Assembly: GCF_024868665.1 (NCBI RefSeq)
Contig: NC_079899.1
Span: forward strand, 1,231,024 to 1,295,023
Length of the DNA: 64,000 nucleotides
Reading direction: 5' to 3'
Origin: Triplophysa rosa
Lineage: Eukaryota; Chordata; Actinopteri; Cypriniformes; Nemacheilidae
Below are positions 47,501 to 60,300 of this stretch, piece after piece (the stretch's first letter is position 1; every line of letters begins with the position of its first letter). The position numbers and the translations under genes are program-made. The notes beneath the pieces are model-generated. The model did no database searches, was not told where the DNA came from, and saw nothing but the letters and a program-made list of their open reading frames with translations.

Positions 47501-48321
47501 AGCAAACAAACTAATCAAGTATAGTCATTCTCATTACAGAAAATAAAGTTTCCTTGAATGATTAGACTGATTGTAATGACAGATGCTTATTTATAGAGTT
47601 TTAAAGTATGATATCACAGAAATCCTGTCAGCTCAAAAATCTTTGCTCCGGTCAGAATATTCTTCACATTCCCATTCAATCAAGATGACAAGATGAGCAA
47701 ACAATGTGTAGCACAGTTCATAGCAATGATGACGACAAAAAGTTTGCAACAAAAAAGACTGTAGATATCTCTGTATAGGTAAACACAATAAATTGTCATC
47801 TGTAAAGTGTTAAAAAGATCAAATGGATTTATGATCAGATGTACTTTAGCATAATTTCATGAATTAAAGACACGGTTACTGAACTCTTGTTTCCAAGCGT
47901 TCACTGTCGGCCCATTGGGCGTCCCGCTGTTGTGGCATCAGCTGGGTTATTCAATAATACATGGCAGCGGTTGACAAATGTGGCAGGTGGCAATCTCTTC
48001 ACAGAGTTGATAAATGTTTCATATGAAAGCTGTTCAAGTGTTTGAAGTTTACTGGAGAACATCCAGATGAGAACTCACGCTGAAATGAAAGCTTCAAACT
48101 CACTCACTGTTTCCATGTGAGTGTTGTTTTATTTTTATTTTTTTATTGACTATACGGTGACAAAAATATATTGTCGAATGATTATCTTCTGTCACACTAC
48201 AATACTTCATGGTAAAATAAAGACACATTGGGTCTGATTCAATAAGCAAGCGCACTCACAAATTTGTGCATGAAACCTGCATATGAATGTTTTCATGAAC
48301 ATGTCTCTTTCTCTCTGTCTT

Positions 48322-48364
<43 letters not shown>

Positions 48365-51300
48365 TTAGGATAATAGTTATATACTTTAAATAATATACAT
48401 ACAAAAAATGTTGATGTTATGATTTAGATGATGATGATTTAGATAAGATGTATATTTAATTTAAAAATTATTTAATGATATACAGTGAAAGAGTAAGAAA
48501 ACTACCACTCACCACTCTCCTCTTTCTCTGCTAGTGTTACCACAGCTAAAACATCTTTCTATACCGCCAAGGTGAGCAATGCACCTAATGCTCGGCAGCT
48601 TTTCCAGACATTTAACTCTCTTCTTTGCCCCCTCCTCCCCCGCCCACTTCCTCTTTGACTGCGGAGGACTTTGCTGTATTTTTCACTGAGAAAACATCAT
48701 CCATCAGCAAACAATTCTCAGCACCTCAGACCAGAGGCGGACTTACCCATTAGGCAAAGGTAGGCAATCGCCTGGGGCCCCGAGCTACCACGTTGCCTCC
48801 AAAACGAAGGGGTGGACTTAACCAATAAGCCATGTCAGCAGCAACATAGAGCCTTAAGTAGTTGGGATATCCCTCTTAACATTTTACGTTATTACATATG
48901 TACCAAGGCACTCCCCCTCCCATTATAGATAAGAGTGGACCATTCCATTAGCACCGTATATGCGCAAGACAAGTTCGACAATAGCTATAGAAAGTTAACG
49001 CAGTGGCTGAATTAGTAGAACTGCCCACAGCGAGAGTGTCACTGTGTGGTACATTAGCTGCAAAATGAAGTTAAAGTCGCAGGGAAATAAAACAAAGAAA
49101 TGCAGCTACACCAGCAGAGAGGGGAAAAGATGATTTGAAAAAGATTGTTTCCAAAGTTTCTTCTTTACCCCCTCACAAACTCCACCGCTGCTCCTACAGC
49201 AGCAGTGCCTCTCTCTCCCGCCAGATGCAGCACTCTCCCGGCCACGAGCAATGATAATGCGCCGGTGAGTATTTCTCCATGAACACCGACAACACCGTTA
49301 TAATGACTGCAGTTTGTGACCGTGAGATCTGCATATAAACAGCCGGTGCGAGACTCTAAGCGCCATGAGAATCGGATGAATGAATATACTTCTACCAGAA
49401 GAGATTATGTGACAATGAAAATTTATTTAGACAACTGATCAGCGACAATGTCGAAACTGGTAAAGTATATAGTTCTTTGGCGTAGGCCCCGTCCATAGCT
49501 TGCATCCAGAGGGTCAAGGATTCCTGCACTTCCTGCCTGATGATGAAGGCAGGGGCGCAGCCAACCCCCTTTGTGTTAATAGACGGGAGCCAACCTGGTG
49601 ATGGTGGGGGATGGGGGTAAAATCCAGAGGCTTCAACTGTGAATGCAAACAGAGAGTAAGTGACGATCTTATATACTACAAGTGTTGGATGATGATTGGT
49701 TAGATGTTAATTGTATAGGTCTATACGTAGTAGGTGACTTGATATTGAGTGTTCCCGGCAGAACTTGCGCTGAAGCTTACATTTCTACCAGAAAGACTCG
49801 GAAGGCAAGATTATGTGACAATGAACATTTATTTAGACAACTGGTCAGCGACAGTGTCGAAACTGGTAAAGTATATAGTTCTTTGGCGTAGGCCCCGTCC
49901 ATAGCTTGCATCCAGAGGGTCAAGGATTCCTGTACTTCCTGCCTGATGATGAAGGCAGGGGTGCAGCCAACCCCTAAGAATTGTAGAGGGCTTAGCCTCT
50001 GGAGCGGGGCATACCCCCAAAGAATTAGAGGAAGAAAATTCTCCCACCGGAATAATGAGATTAAGAATGAGATTGTTAGTAAAACATCAATTGTAAAACT
50101 CACCGAACCGCGAGTGAAACTTTGTAATATCGTCATACTCTAGTGAAACTTCATTTTGTAAAAGAGGGAGGTTGTGAGGGGGCGAAAGTCATAAATGGTG
50201 GTATGGTTACTAGTAGGGGACTATTCGGAATATCCCTTGGGGATTATAACTGTGAGAGCCCACAGCATGGGACGAGAGCCTCGATAGGCCGTGACATAGG
50301 GACAAGTCTCGATAGGCCACAACGTTAAAATGAGCCTCGATAGGCCACAACATTGAGACGAGCCTCGATAGGCCACAGCATTGAGACAAGCCTCGATAGG
50401 CCACAACATTGAGACGGGGCCTCGATAGGCCTTGACATTAAAACAGAGGCCTCAATAGGCCATGACATTGAGACGAGCCTCGATAGGCCACGACATTGAG
50501 ACAAGCCTCGATAGGCCACAACATTGAGACAAGCCTCGATAGGCCACAACATGGAGACGGGACCTTTATAGGCCATGACATTAAACAGAGGCCTCGATAG
50601 GCCATGACATTGAGACGAGCCTCGATAGGCCACGACATTGAGATGAAAGCCTCAATAGGCCACAACATTGAGACAGGGCCTTGATAGGCCACAACATTGA
50701 GACAGGGCCTCGATAGGCCACAACATAGAGACTGGGCCTCGATAGGCCACAACATAGAGACTGGGCCTCGATAGGCCACAACATTGAGACAGGGCCTCGA
50801 TAGGCCACAACATTGAGACAAGGCCTCGATAGGCCACGACATTGAGACAGGGCCTTGATAGGCCACGACATTGAGACAGGGCCTTGATAGGCTGCAACAT
50901 TGAGAAAGGGCCTCGATAGGCCACAACGTTGAGACAGGGCCTCGATAGGCCACAACGTTGAGACAGGGCATCGATAGGCCGTGACGTTGAGATGAATTCC
51001 TCGATAGGCCGCGACAGAGACTGAGCCTCAATAGGCCTAATTTAAGACGTGATCGAAGAGTATTAAATGAGTAAAAGTATTAAAGTATTAAACATCGTAA
51101 TGCGTTTTCGAGAACTCCATAGAACACTAGCCACCGCTAGGGGGTAGATTTCATAGAACGTGGACGAAGCGGTACCTGAAGCCTGCTTGGGGAATTCGTT
51201 CGGCCATTTCTCTGCGAACCATTGGCCTTGAAAGAATCCCCCGAAGCCGACGGAGGGGGCGGCGTCTGTAAAAAGCTGCAATTCTAGGGATGATGCTGAG

Positions 51301-54300
51301 ACGTCGTTGTAGAAAAAGGAAATACCATTCCAGCTGTTTAATAAGTAGGTCCAAAATCTGAGGTCGGACAGGCATCCTTCGTCTAGTTGGAATGAGTCGC
51401 TTAAATTGGTTACGGAGTGAGCCAAAGTTAACAGGCAGGAAATTAATGGTCTACCTTGGGGAATTATGCTCATAGTGAAATTTAAGCTCCCGAGTAGGGA
51501 GAGCATGTCACGTTTGGATACTACTCGTAGCGAGATAAAAGTTTCCATGAACGACCAAATTCTTAGAAGCTTATCGCTTGGAAGAGAAGCTTGCATGTTG
51601 AAGGTATCGAGTACAATGCCTAGGAATTCTAGCGAGGTAGAGGGACCCAGCGTTTTTTCTTTAGATAGGGGAATGCCGACGTCGCTAAAGATCTGTTTAA
51701 GTGTGTCGAATATTGAGGTTTGTGACTTAGGGTAGTCTATTAGCAGGAAGTCGTCGAGTAAATGTAAGACAAGGGGCAATTTACAGACATTAAGCAGGAT
51801 CCAACACAGGGCTTCGGAAAGGCTGTTGAAGATGTGCGGGCTGCTTCTGCAGCCGAACATGAGCCTCACGGTGAAATAAAATTCTGAATTCCATTTTACT
51901 CCAAAAAGAGGCCACTCTGAATTGTGAAGTGGTATGTTCTTGAAAGCATCTGTAATGTCTGCCTTAGCTAACCAGGCACCTTTCCCGGCTAACTTAATTA
52001 GCTTGATAGCGTTATCGACAGAGGCATAATGCAGGGAAAAAGGTTCTAAAGGAATGTTTTCGTTAATGCTTGCTGTAGTCTTAGAGTGAGGAGAGGACAT
52101 GTCAAATATGAGGCATTTTTTACCGGAGTATTTACGAGTGGCGATACCAATCGTAACCTTTATTGACTTCTTTCTCCAGCAGAGCTAATACTACTTCTGG
52201 TTCTGATAAGGCTGATTGCAGATTCTTTGCGACAAAAGAAGTAGTGAGATTGGAGAGGACCCCGATCCTAAACGCTTGAGACAGCCCGGTGATTAAATAA
52301 TCCATGAAACACGGATCGGGGTGAGAAGAAAGGTAACTTGAGAGCACAAGGACATTAATGGGTGTAGATGGGTGTTTGCTCAGAATTTTTTCCAGTTAGG
52401 GGCCTTTTCTCAGGTTGTGGGCCTGTAACGTTGTGGGCAGACTGATTTCGGGTGGGGGTCCTTGCAAAAGCTACAGACATGGGCAAATTTACAGTGAGGG
52501 AAAGAACAAACAGATTCGTTAAAATTGTTGCATAAAGAAATGCCATTAAAATCCTTAATAGGGCGACCTCTGACGTCGAAATGTGGTCTTACATATTCAG
52601 CACCTTGGACAGAGGGCGGAACTTTGCTATCGAATGCTTTGGGGCAGAACGATGCCGAATGCCCATGAGCGCTGCATAAGATGTCAAAATCTTTTGGCCA
52701 CCGAAATGGTGGACGAGCAGTTCGGTATCGGTAATGGACCAGTCTAGTCTTGAGTTGAAGAGAGTAATAAGAGATGCAGATTTAGCTGAGAGTGATTTGT
52801 GATATTCATAAAACCGTGTACCTCCATAACGTTGGTTAAAGTCTGCCATCATGGCTAGGTAGAGATCTAATTCTTCTCTGCGATCTGGAAAAACTTGGCA
52901 CAAAATGTCTCTGTAGGTGTTAAAAGCAATGACGAATTCGGCAAATGACAGATTACGTTGCAATCTCGGGTCAGATGTTTTCAGAAAAGGTAACCCGGAC
53001 TATGCGATCCTCGCAAATGCGTTACTCTGAAGAAGTTAGATTGCATTAGATTACACAAAGCAGTTTATCCTTTCCAGAATGTTTACTTCTGTGATGCTTT
53101 CTCTTTTTTTTGTGAAACTGGCATACAATAAACAAGATATGAAATTACTAACTGCACATTAATTCGTTTCGTATAGCCGACATATAAACGTGTGCACTGC
53201 GATCTGCACATGGGTGTACATGTGATGCGATGGGACTTTCTTTCATTATCATTATATCGATCACAGTTTAACTTCCAAGAACCAATATTATGTTAACACA
53301 TAATATGAATGCTTACAGATAGTAAATAAACTTACAGGCATATCTTTCTCCAAGGTAAAGATTGTTCGCGATGTGAACCGAAACTAGGCTACTGCTGTAC
53401 GATGAATGAGATCTAAATCTCAACACTGCGCAATCTTCAATACTGGAAAATAGCCACTAGGTGGCGACCATACACCATGATAATTAGAACACACTTAAGT
53501 GAAACTAAACTCAACTCTCAACTCAACTCAACTTTATTTATATAGCGCTTTTACAATTTTCATTGTTACAAAGCAGCTGTACATAAGACATATTGACTAC
53601 AAGCAAAACATTAAAGTTGTACCTGCAAAAACAAGAAAAGGTTGAAAACACAGAAGACAGACATACCCACATACAAAACACTCCACACACACAATATGCA
53701 CACGTACTAACACACATAGACATAGAGACACACACACACACACGGATGCGCACGCACGCACGCACACACAAACAACACACACACACACACGTGCATACAC
53801 AGACAAACACACACACACACACGCTCAGTGAGAGCACACATTTAGGATAAAGGAGAGAGAAGCACAGGTCAAATATAACAGACTATAAATTCCTATATGC
53901 AATATTAATTAAGTAAAACTTTAAAATTCTAAACATTGTCAGTGTTAGCGGTGTCTCTAGCAATTTATTCACAGCGCTCTGCACTCATTGTTTAAAAATA
54001 TTACAGTGCGGGACGCGAGGGTCTCAAACAAGATAATAGAAAAGGGATTAACACATTCTCAGTGAGTTGCCATTTAAAAGTCTCTCTCAGCACAGCGCAA
54101 ATTTAAAAGAAGTGATTGTTTGGACTTTTAACTGTTTAACTGTTATGCTGGGCTTGGATTCGTGGTGGAAGAAAGTAGTTCCCCATTTCCATTAAAACCG
54201 GAGGGGTTTTTGGAAACTCCGATGTTGTTTCTGGTTTATCTACACACTTGTGCCGTCGAATTGATGTATAAATGCAATATCGCTCGTGTATGTAGTGTTC

Positions 54301-57300
54301 TTATATCTGCATGGCTGTGATTAGGCCAGAGGCACAAGGCCGCAGGTCTAGAACACTACATACACTCCTACTCGAGCGATATTGCATTATTCAACATTAG
54401 AAAGGTCAGACCCTATCTCACTGATCATGCGGCACAACTCCTTGTCCAGGCCCTTTTAATCTCAAGGTTGGACTACTGCAATGCTCTCTGTGGTGAGGGG
54501 TGTGTGGTTTAGCGAGGTCTGCGCCAAGGGGAGGAGTCGGGAGAAAAACGGCACGTAAGTAAGTCAAGGACACATTAACATCACCTGTGTCTCGTTCCAG
54601 TGATTGGTGAGGAGACACTTTTTAAGCAGCACGGACACGACAGAAGGTTGAGAGAACATCTGAGAAGCAGTACGCAGAGGGAGAGCGGACAAGGACAAAG
54701 TGCCAAGAGAAAGCAAACCTCTTGTGTTGTATGTGTCAGGAAGGCCATACATTATACTTTTGTTTATTTACTTTACGTTTTTATGAAATAAATACCCGTC
54801 TCAGCCACGCCGACCCCGCCTCATTTCTTCCCTCCTACAACGAACTTATTACACTCTCCTTGCTGGTCTTCCTGCAAAGGATATCAAACCACTCCAGCTT
54901 GTTCAGAACGCAGCAGCACGCCTCGTCTTCCATGTGACACCCTTTTTCATCTCTCTCCATTGGCTACCGGTTGAAGCCTGTATCAGATTCAAGTCACTAA
55001 TGCTTGCCTACAGGACAATCACTGGAACTGCAACAGCATACTTTCACACCCTACACTCCTACACCCCATCAAGAACCCTGCGTTCAGCAAACGAGCGGCG
55101 TCTTGTATTGCCTTCTCATAACGGCAGTGAATCGCTTTCCCGCTCATTCTCTCATTCTCAACTCTTTCCTGGTGGAACATTCTTCCTAACTCAGTCCGGT
55201 CAACCACATCCCTCACAACATTAAAAAAAATACTTAAAACACATCTCTTCTGAAGAGATAAAATAATAATAATAATAATCCTCTCTCTTTCTCTCAACAG
55301 GTATTGGTAACTTTGTATTAGCACCTATTGTATTATTGCTCTTGTATGACATTTACATTTAGTCATTTAGCGGACGCTTTTATCCAAAGCAACTTACAGA
55401 TGAAAGAAACAATGGAAGCAATTGGAACAACATAAGGACAACAAAAAGCATAAGTGCAATAAAAGAGAACTGGTTTCATATAGCCCACCATAGTATACAG
55501 TGCTAAGTTTTTTTTGTTGTTGAAAGAGTAGAAAAGAGATAGAAGTCAGAACTGATCAGTCAGGTGCTGACGGAAGAGATGTGTTTTCAGACAGTTCTTA
55601 AAGATGGCCACAGAATCTGCTGATCTTGTACCAGCGGGAAGATCGTTCCATAAATGTGGAACCGATCCAGAGAAGAGAAGGTACGTGAGAGAGATTTTTT
55701 ACCTTTTTGGGATGGCACCACAAGACGTCGCTCATTTGCAGAGCGTAGGGATCTGGTGGGTATACAGTATAAGTCTGCATTAGTGAATGAAGATAAGGGG
55801 GTGGCCAAACCAGTGGTGGTCTTGTAGGCCAGGAGCAGAATCTTGAATTTGATTCAAGCGACTATAGGGAGCCAGTGTAACTTAATGAAGAGAAGAGTGA
55901 TGTGTGGTCTCTTCAGTTCATTGAAGACCACTCTTGCCGTTGCATTCTGGACCATCTGTAGAGGTTTGGTTGTGCAAGCTGGAAGTCCAGCCAATAGCGC
56001 ATTGCAGTAGTCCAGTCTGGACAGAACAAGAGCCTGGACTAGGACTTGCGTAGCATGCTGGGATAGGAAAGGTCTAATTTTCCTAATATTGTAAAGGATG
56101 AATCTACAGGAACGGGTGGTGCTGGCAACCTGATAAGTGAAGTTAAGCTGATCGTCGATCACCACTCCCAAGTTTCTGGCCTTTCTGGAAGATGTGATGG
56201 TTGATGAGACCAGTTGAATGGAGAAGTTGTGATGAATCTTTGTGTCGGCCGGGATTACAAGCAGTTCTGTTTTTGCATGGTTCATCTGCAGGTGATGGTC
56301 GTTCATCCAGAGCAAAATGTCAGCTAGGCATGCTGAAATGCGTGAAGGTCTTGATCAGTAGTCTCTGCGAGATTATGGACAATCAGTGACAGAGGCCACA
56401 TCACACCTGTCAAGACTGACGTGACTTTAAAAAACTCACCACTAACTTCAGATACATGTCACTGCTGGAACGGTTTATAACAGGGGTCTTCAACTCGGGG
56501 TCCACGGCCCATAGGGGGTCCGCGGTGGAACTGCAAGGGGTCCGCTAATTACTGCTTACTCACAGGCAACTTTTTGTTAAAAATGTAAAGCATGGGTACA
56601 TACATATTACAACCAATGTTCTCTTTAAGCTGCACAGGTGCGCGGCCGCGTGGACTCATCGAAGCTCCCGCGCATTGCAATTTTAACCTGCGTGCGTGCA
56701 GACAAAAACATCCATTCAGGCAGCGGATCAAGCAATGGAAGAAACGTTACATCTGCATCATAAAAATTTAAAGTGCATTCTCTGTCTCCTTTCCGATAAA
56801 AGTATGCATGAAAAGAGTTGCGTGCAATTAAAGTGCATTCTCATATGTTTCTGAACTTCTGTTCAAATTAAGTTAAAGCTGTAAAGCGCTAATTTGACAG
56901 CCAAATGACACCACACCGCTTCTGCATTGTAAACTCTGACAGAACTATCGTACGTGTTTAAAATCAATGAAACGCACACTGTGTACTGATGGTGCACGTC
57001 AAACAAATTGCCCCGAAAATAACGCGGACTCGTTGCATCATGTTGCTCTCCTAAGTCTGATATGATGCTCTGCAGAAAAAAAAACTTGTGTTAATTTTCA
57101 TGTAACAGCTGCGACAATGCTGATCCAAGAGAAAGACAACGGAGCTCAGAATTATAAAATAGCGGTGTGTTCTGCAACACATAGAGAAGCGGAAGAAGAA
57201 AAAAAGAATGACACTTAATAAAACTGTCACGGTCCTACCTTCTTGTTTATGAATTTCTAGTCATGTGGCAGGATCGGGACAGAGCCCTTAGGTTTTATGT

Positions 57301-60300
57301 AGAGAGAATCATATTATTGTCTATCTTAACATAGTATGCGTTCTCTCCAGTGTCTTGTCATTGGCCCCGCCCCTCTCGTTTCATGTATTGCCTCCCTGCC
57401 ATGTCTTATGTTCCACACCTGCCCTCGCTCGTTATCCTTCATTTGTCTTACCTATAAATGCCCTCTTGTTTCTTTGTCTTGTGCTCGTGTATTGTACTAT
57501 GTACGTGTAACCTGGATGTACTGTGGTTTGCTTGTCGAGTGTTCCTGTCCCTAGCCGTGTCCGTGTTCTGTGAGTGTTGTGTTTTACCATTGTCGTGTGT
57601 TGATTTAAGACGTTTGGTCGTGTCCTTTAGTTTAGTTTTTACTGTTCCTGCTTTCGTTTTGCCAGCTCGTGGGAAGTCTTTTTGCGTATTTATCTCTCAG
57701 TTCTGTTTTCCCCATCGAGGGTGTTTTGTTTTGTGTTTTTTTGTTATTAAATTCTTGTTCATTAACCCCTTCACTGCCTGCCTGCATTTGGGTTCTTCTG
57801 CCACGCAATTCGTGACATAAAACGGCCTGATTTTCCAACAGAATGCATAAAATCTGCACTAATTTCTTTCGCATCCAGAGACAACCTCTACCTCCACTAG
57901 AATAGTCTTTGTGCCACTAACCAGGGTCAGTCATCTCATTGAAGCCTTAATAAAAACTAAGGTTCAGGACAAGTAAATTGTCCATCTCACAGTAAAATGA
58001 AAATGTTTGATGCTGCCAATCCCTTAAAATAATCAAGCAATCTATATTAAAAACAAAAATAATACACACAAAAGTATTTAGCCTATGTGCAAAAATAACA
58101 TAATAGTGCTAATGTAATGTCTTAACATAATATTGCTGTGACAATAGGGTTGTTTCTACTTTGTATTTAAATAGCTCCGTTTACACATTTAGTATAAGGG
58201 GGTCCCTGCTCCATGCATCCCTCATCTAAGGGGTCCTTGCCCTGAAAAAAGTTGAAGACCCTGGTTTATAATATCTGTACACTTCCATGAAAGTTAATAG
58301 AATTCAGTCGAGTTGAGTGGAATATGAATTTTAAAGGTTCTATTTTTACAATAATGTAAACAACTGGATGAAATGTGTGTATAGATATTGGAATTGTGCG
58401 GTGTAAATGCAGCCGTTGAAGGTTTACTCACCTTTTAATGGCTTTGTAGCAGATTATGATAGAGAACAAAAGAAAGAAAGCCAAAGCACTTCCTACAGTC
58501 CCAAGCACAATAACGTCCATCCACCAAGACCTCAACAGAGGAACAGAAATCCCTGGATCTGAACATGGAGACAAACAAACATACAGTAAACAATACATGC
58601 CATCTAGTCGTTACATTTTTCATGTCTTTAGTTTGTTTCTCATTTATATTTGGTTTTTAAATTTAGCATAATCACGTTTGTCATGTGATTTCCTGTACTT
58701 TCATGTGTCACCACTTTTACTCACAGTTTGAACTGCAGATTGGCACATATGAACAAAACCCTCCATACCTCTGACCCCAGGTGAAGTAAGAAAAACCCTG
58801 GCTAGAATTAACCCACGGAAGGCTGGAGGTCCTGACAACATTCCTGGTTATGTACTGAGAGACTGTGCTGCACAGCTGATAGATGCAACAGTTATCTTCA
58901 GCTGAGCCAAGCAGTTGTCCCAACATGTCTTAAATCCTGCAACATCATTCCAGTACCAAAGACCTGTGACCTGCCTGATTAAGTACTGTCCCATAGCACT
59001 GACCCCGATCATGATGAAGTGCTTTGAGAGGTAAGTCATGAACCACATAAAGTCTAGCCTCTCTAACACACTAGATCCATACCAGTTTGCGTATCGTCAG
59101 AATTGCTCTACAGATGCTGCTGTCTCCTCCACCCTCCACCTGGCTCTAATTCACCTTGAACAGAAACTCTTACGTAAGAATGCTGCTGTTGATCGTCTTC
59201 AGCTCAGCATTCAACACAATTATCTAAAACAAACAAACTACCTGCTAGGGCTCAACACATCCCTCCGTAACTGGATATTTCACTTTTTTACTGGAAGACC
59301 TCAGTCAGTCCGTGTTGGCAGCATCACCTCAAGCACCACAATGCTGAGCACAGGAACCCCACAAGGCTGTGTGCTCAGCCCACTACTCTTTACGTTGCTG
59401 ACCCATGACTGCACTGCCAAGTTCAGCTCCAACCACATCATCAAGTTAGCTGATGACACATCCGTGTTATGTCTAATAAGCAACAATGATGAAACATCCT
59501 GCAGAGAGGAAGTGGCAAAGCTTAATGTGGAGAAGACCAAGGAGATCATGATGGACTTAAGGAGAAAATCTGATAACCACCCCCCCACTGACTATCGACA
59601 ACTCGATATTCCTAGAATTCGACCCAAATTCCTAGAAGAGCACATCACAGAGGACCTCCCCGGACCTCCAACACCACATCACTCTCCAAGAAGGTCCAAC
59701 AGCGCCTCTATTTCCTGCGCCGGCTGAAAAGAGCAAGGCTCCCTTCACTTATCCTCAGCACAGTTTACAGAGGCACCATTGAGAGTGTGCTGACCAGCTG
59801 CATCACTTTCTGGTATGGAAACTGCAGTGCAGTAGATCGCAACACCCTACATCGAGCAGTAAACACAGATGCAAAGATCACTGGTGTCCCTCTCCCCTCC
59901 ATTCTGGACATTTTCCTTTCATGCTGCTCCAGCAAAGCCACCAACATCGTGAAGGATCCCACCCACCGCTCCCACAGTCTCTTCCAGCTCCTGCCATCAG
60001 TTTGACGGTACAGCAGCATCAGAGCCCACTCAGCGGACTGCTCAACAGTTTCTTCCCCCGGGCTGTGAGAAACTTCAACTCCAGCCTCCCCTCCCCTCTC
60101 TGAAAACCTCCACCTCCAAACACAAGATCACTTCAACCCATAACACTCCTCTCTCTTTATGCACACTGGACACTTCAAGTCAGGTTTTACGCTATTTATG
60201 CTGTCTGCCCTAAAAAAAAACATCCACCTGCGGTAACACTTTCTTCCCTTAACACGCACACTGGACACTTTGTTTCTGAAGTCAAATCCTCTTGCACTGT

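Larger units (their letters stand above)
49391..52990 (-). mobile_element. Ngaro-type retrotransposon relic (antisense strand)
   Basis: On the minus strand from 52990 down: gag with a cysteine-rich knuckle, then reverse transcriptase plus the start of RNase H (52100-51063), a 29-bp minisatellite, and split direct repeats at the 3' end (B1 49783-49975, A2-like spacer, B2 49391-49569). Ngaro elements normally have a tyrosine recombinase after RNase H; none is seen here. The 5' A1 repeat is also missing. It lies in the prima1 intron, in the same orientation as prima1. Confidence 0.8.

Noticed and set aside
50438..51031. 197-codon minus-strand open frame in the minisatellite
   Set aside because: Open only because the repeat lacks stops; no recognisable domain and the period is out of frame.
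50276..51036. CRISPR-like array of 29-bp repeats
   Set aside because: Repeats are directly contiguous with no unique spacers, and the genome is vertebrate; it is a minisatellite.
57336..57820. Cys/Val/Leu-rich open frames resembling membrane proteins
   Set aside because: They fall within the nested repeat 57225-57817, and related copies do not conserve the frame.
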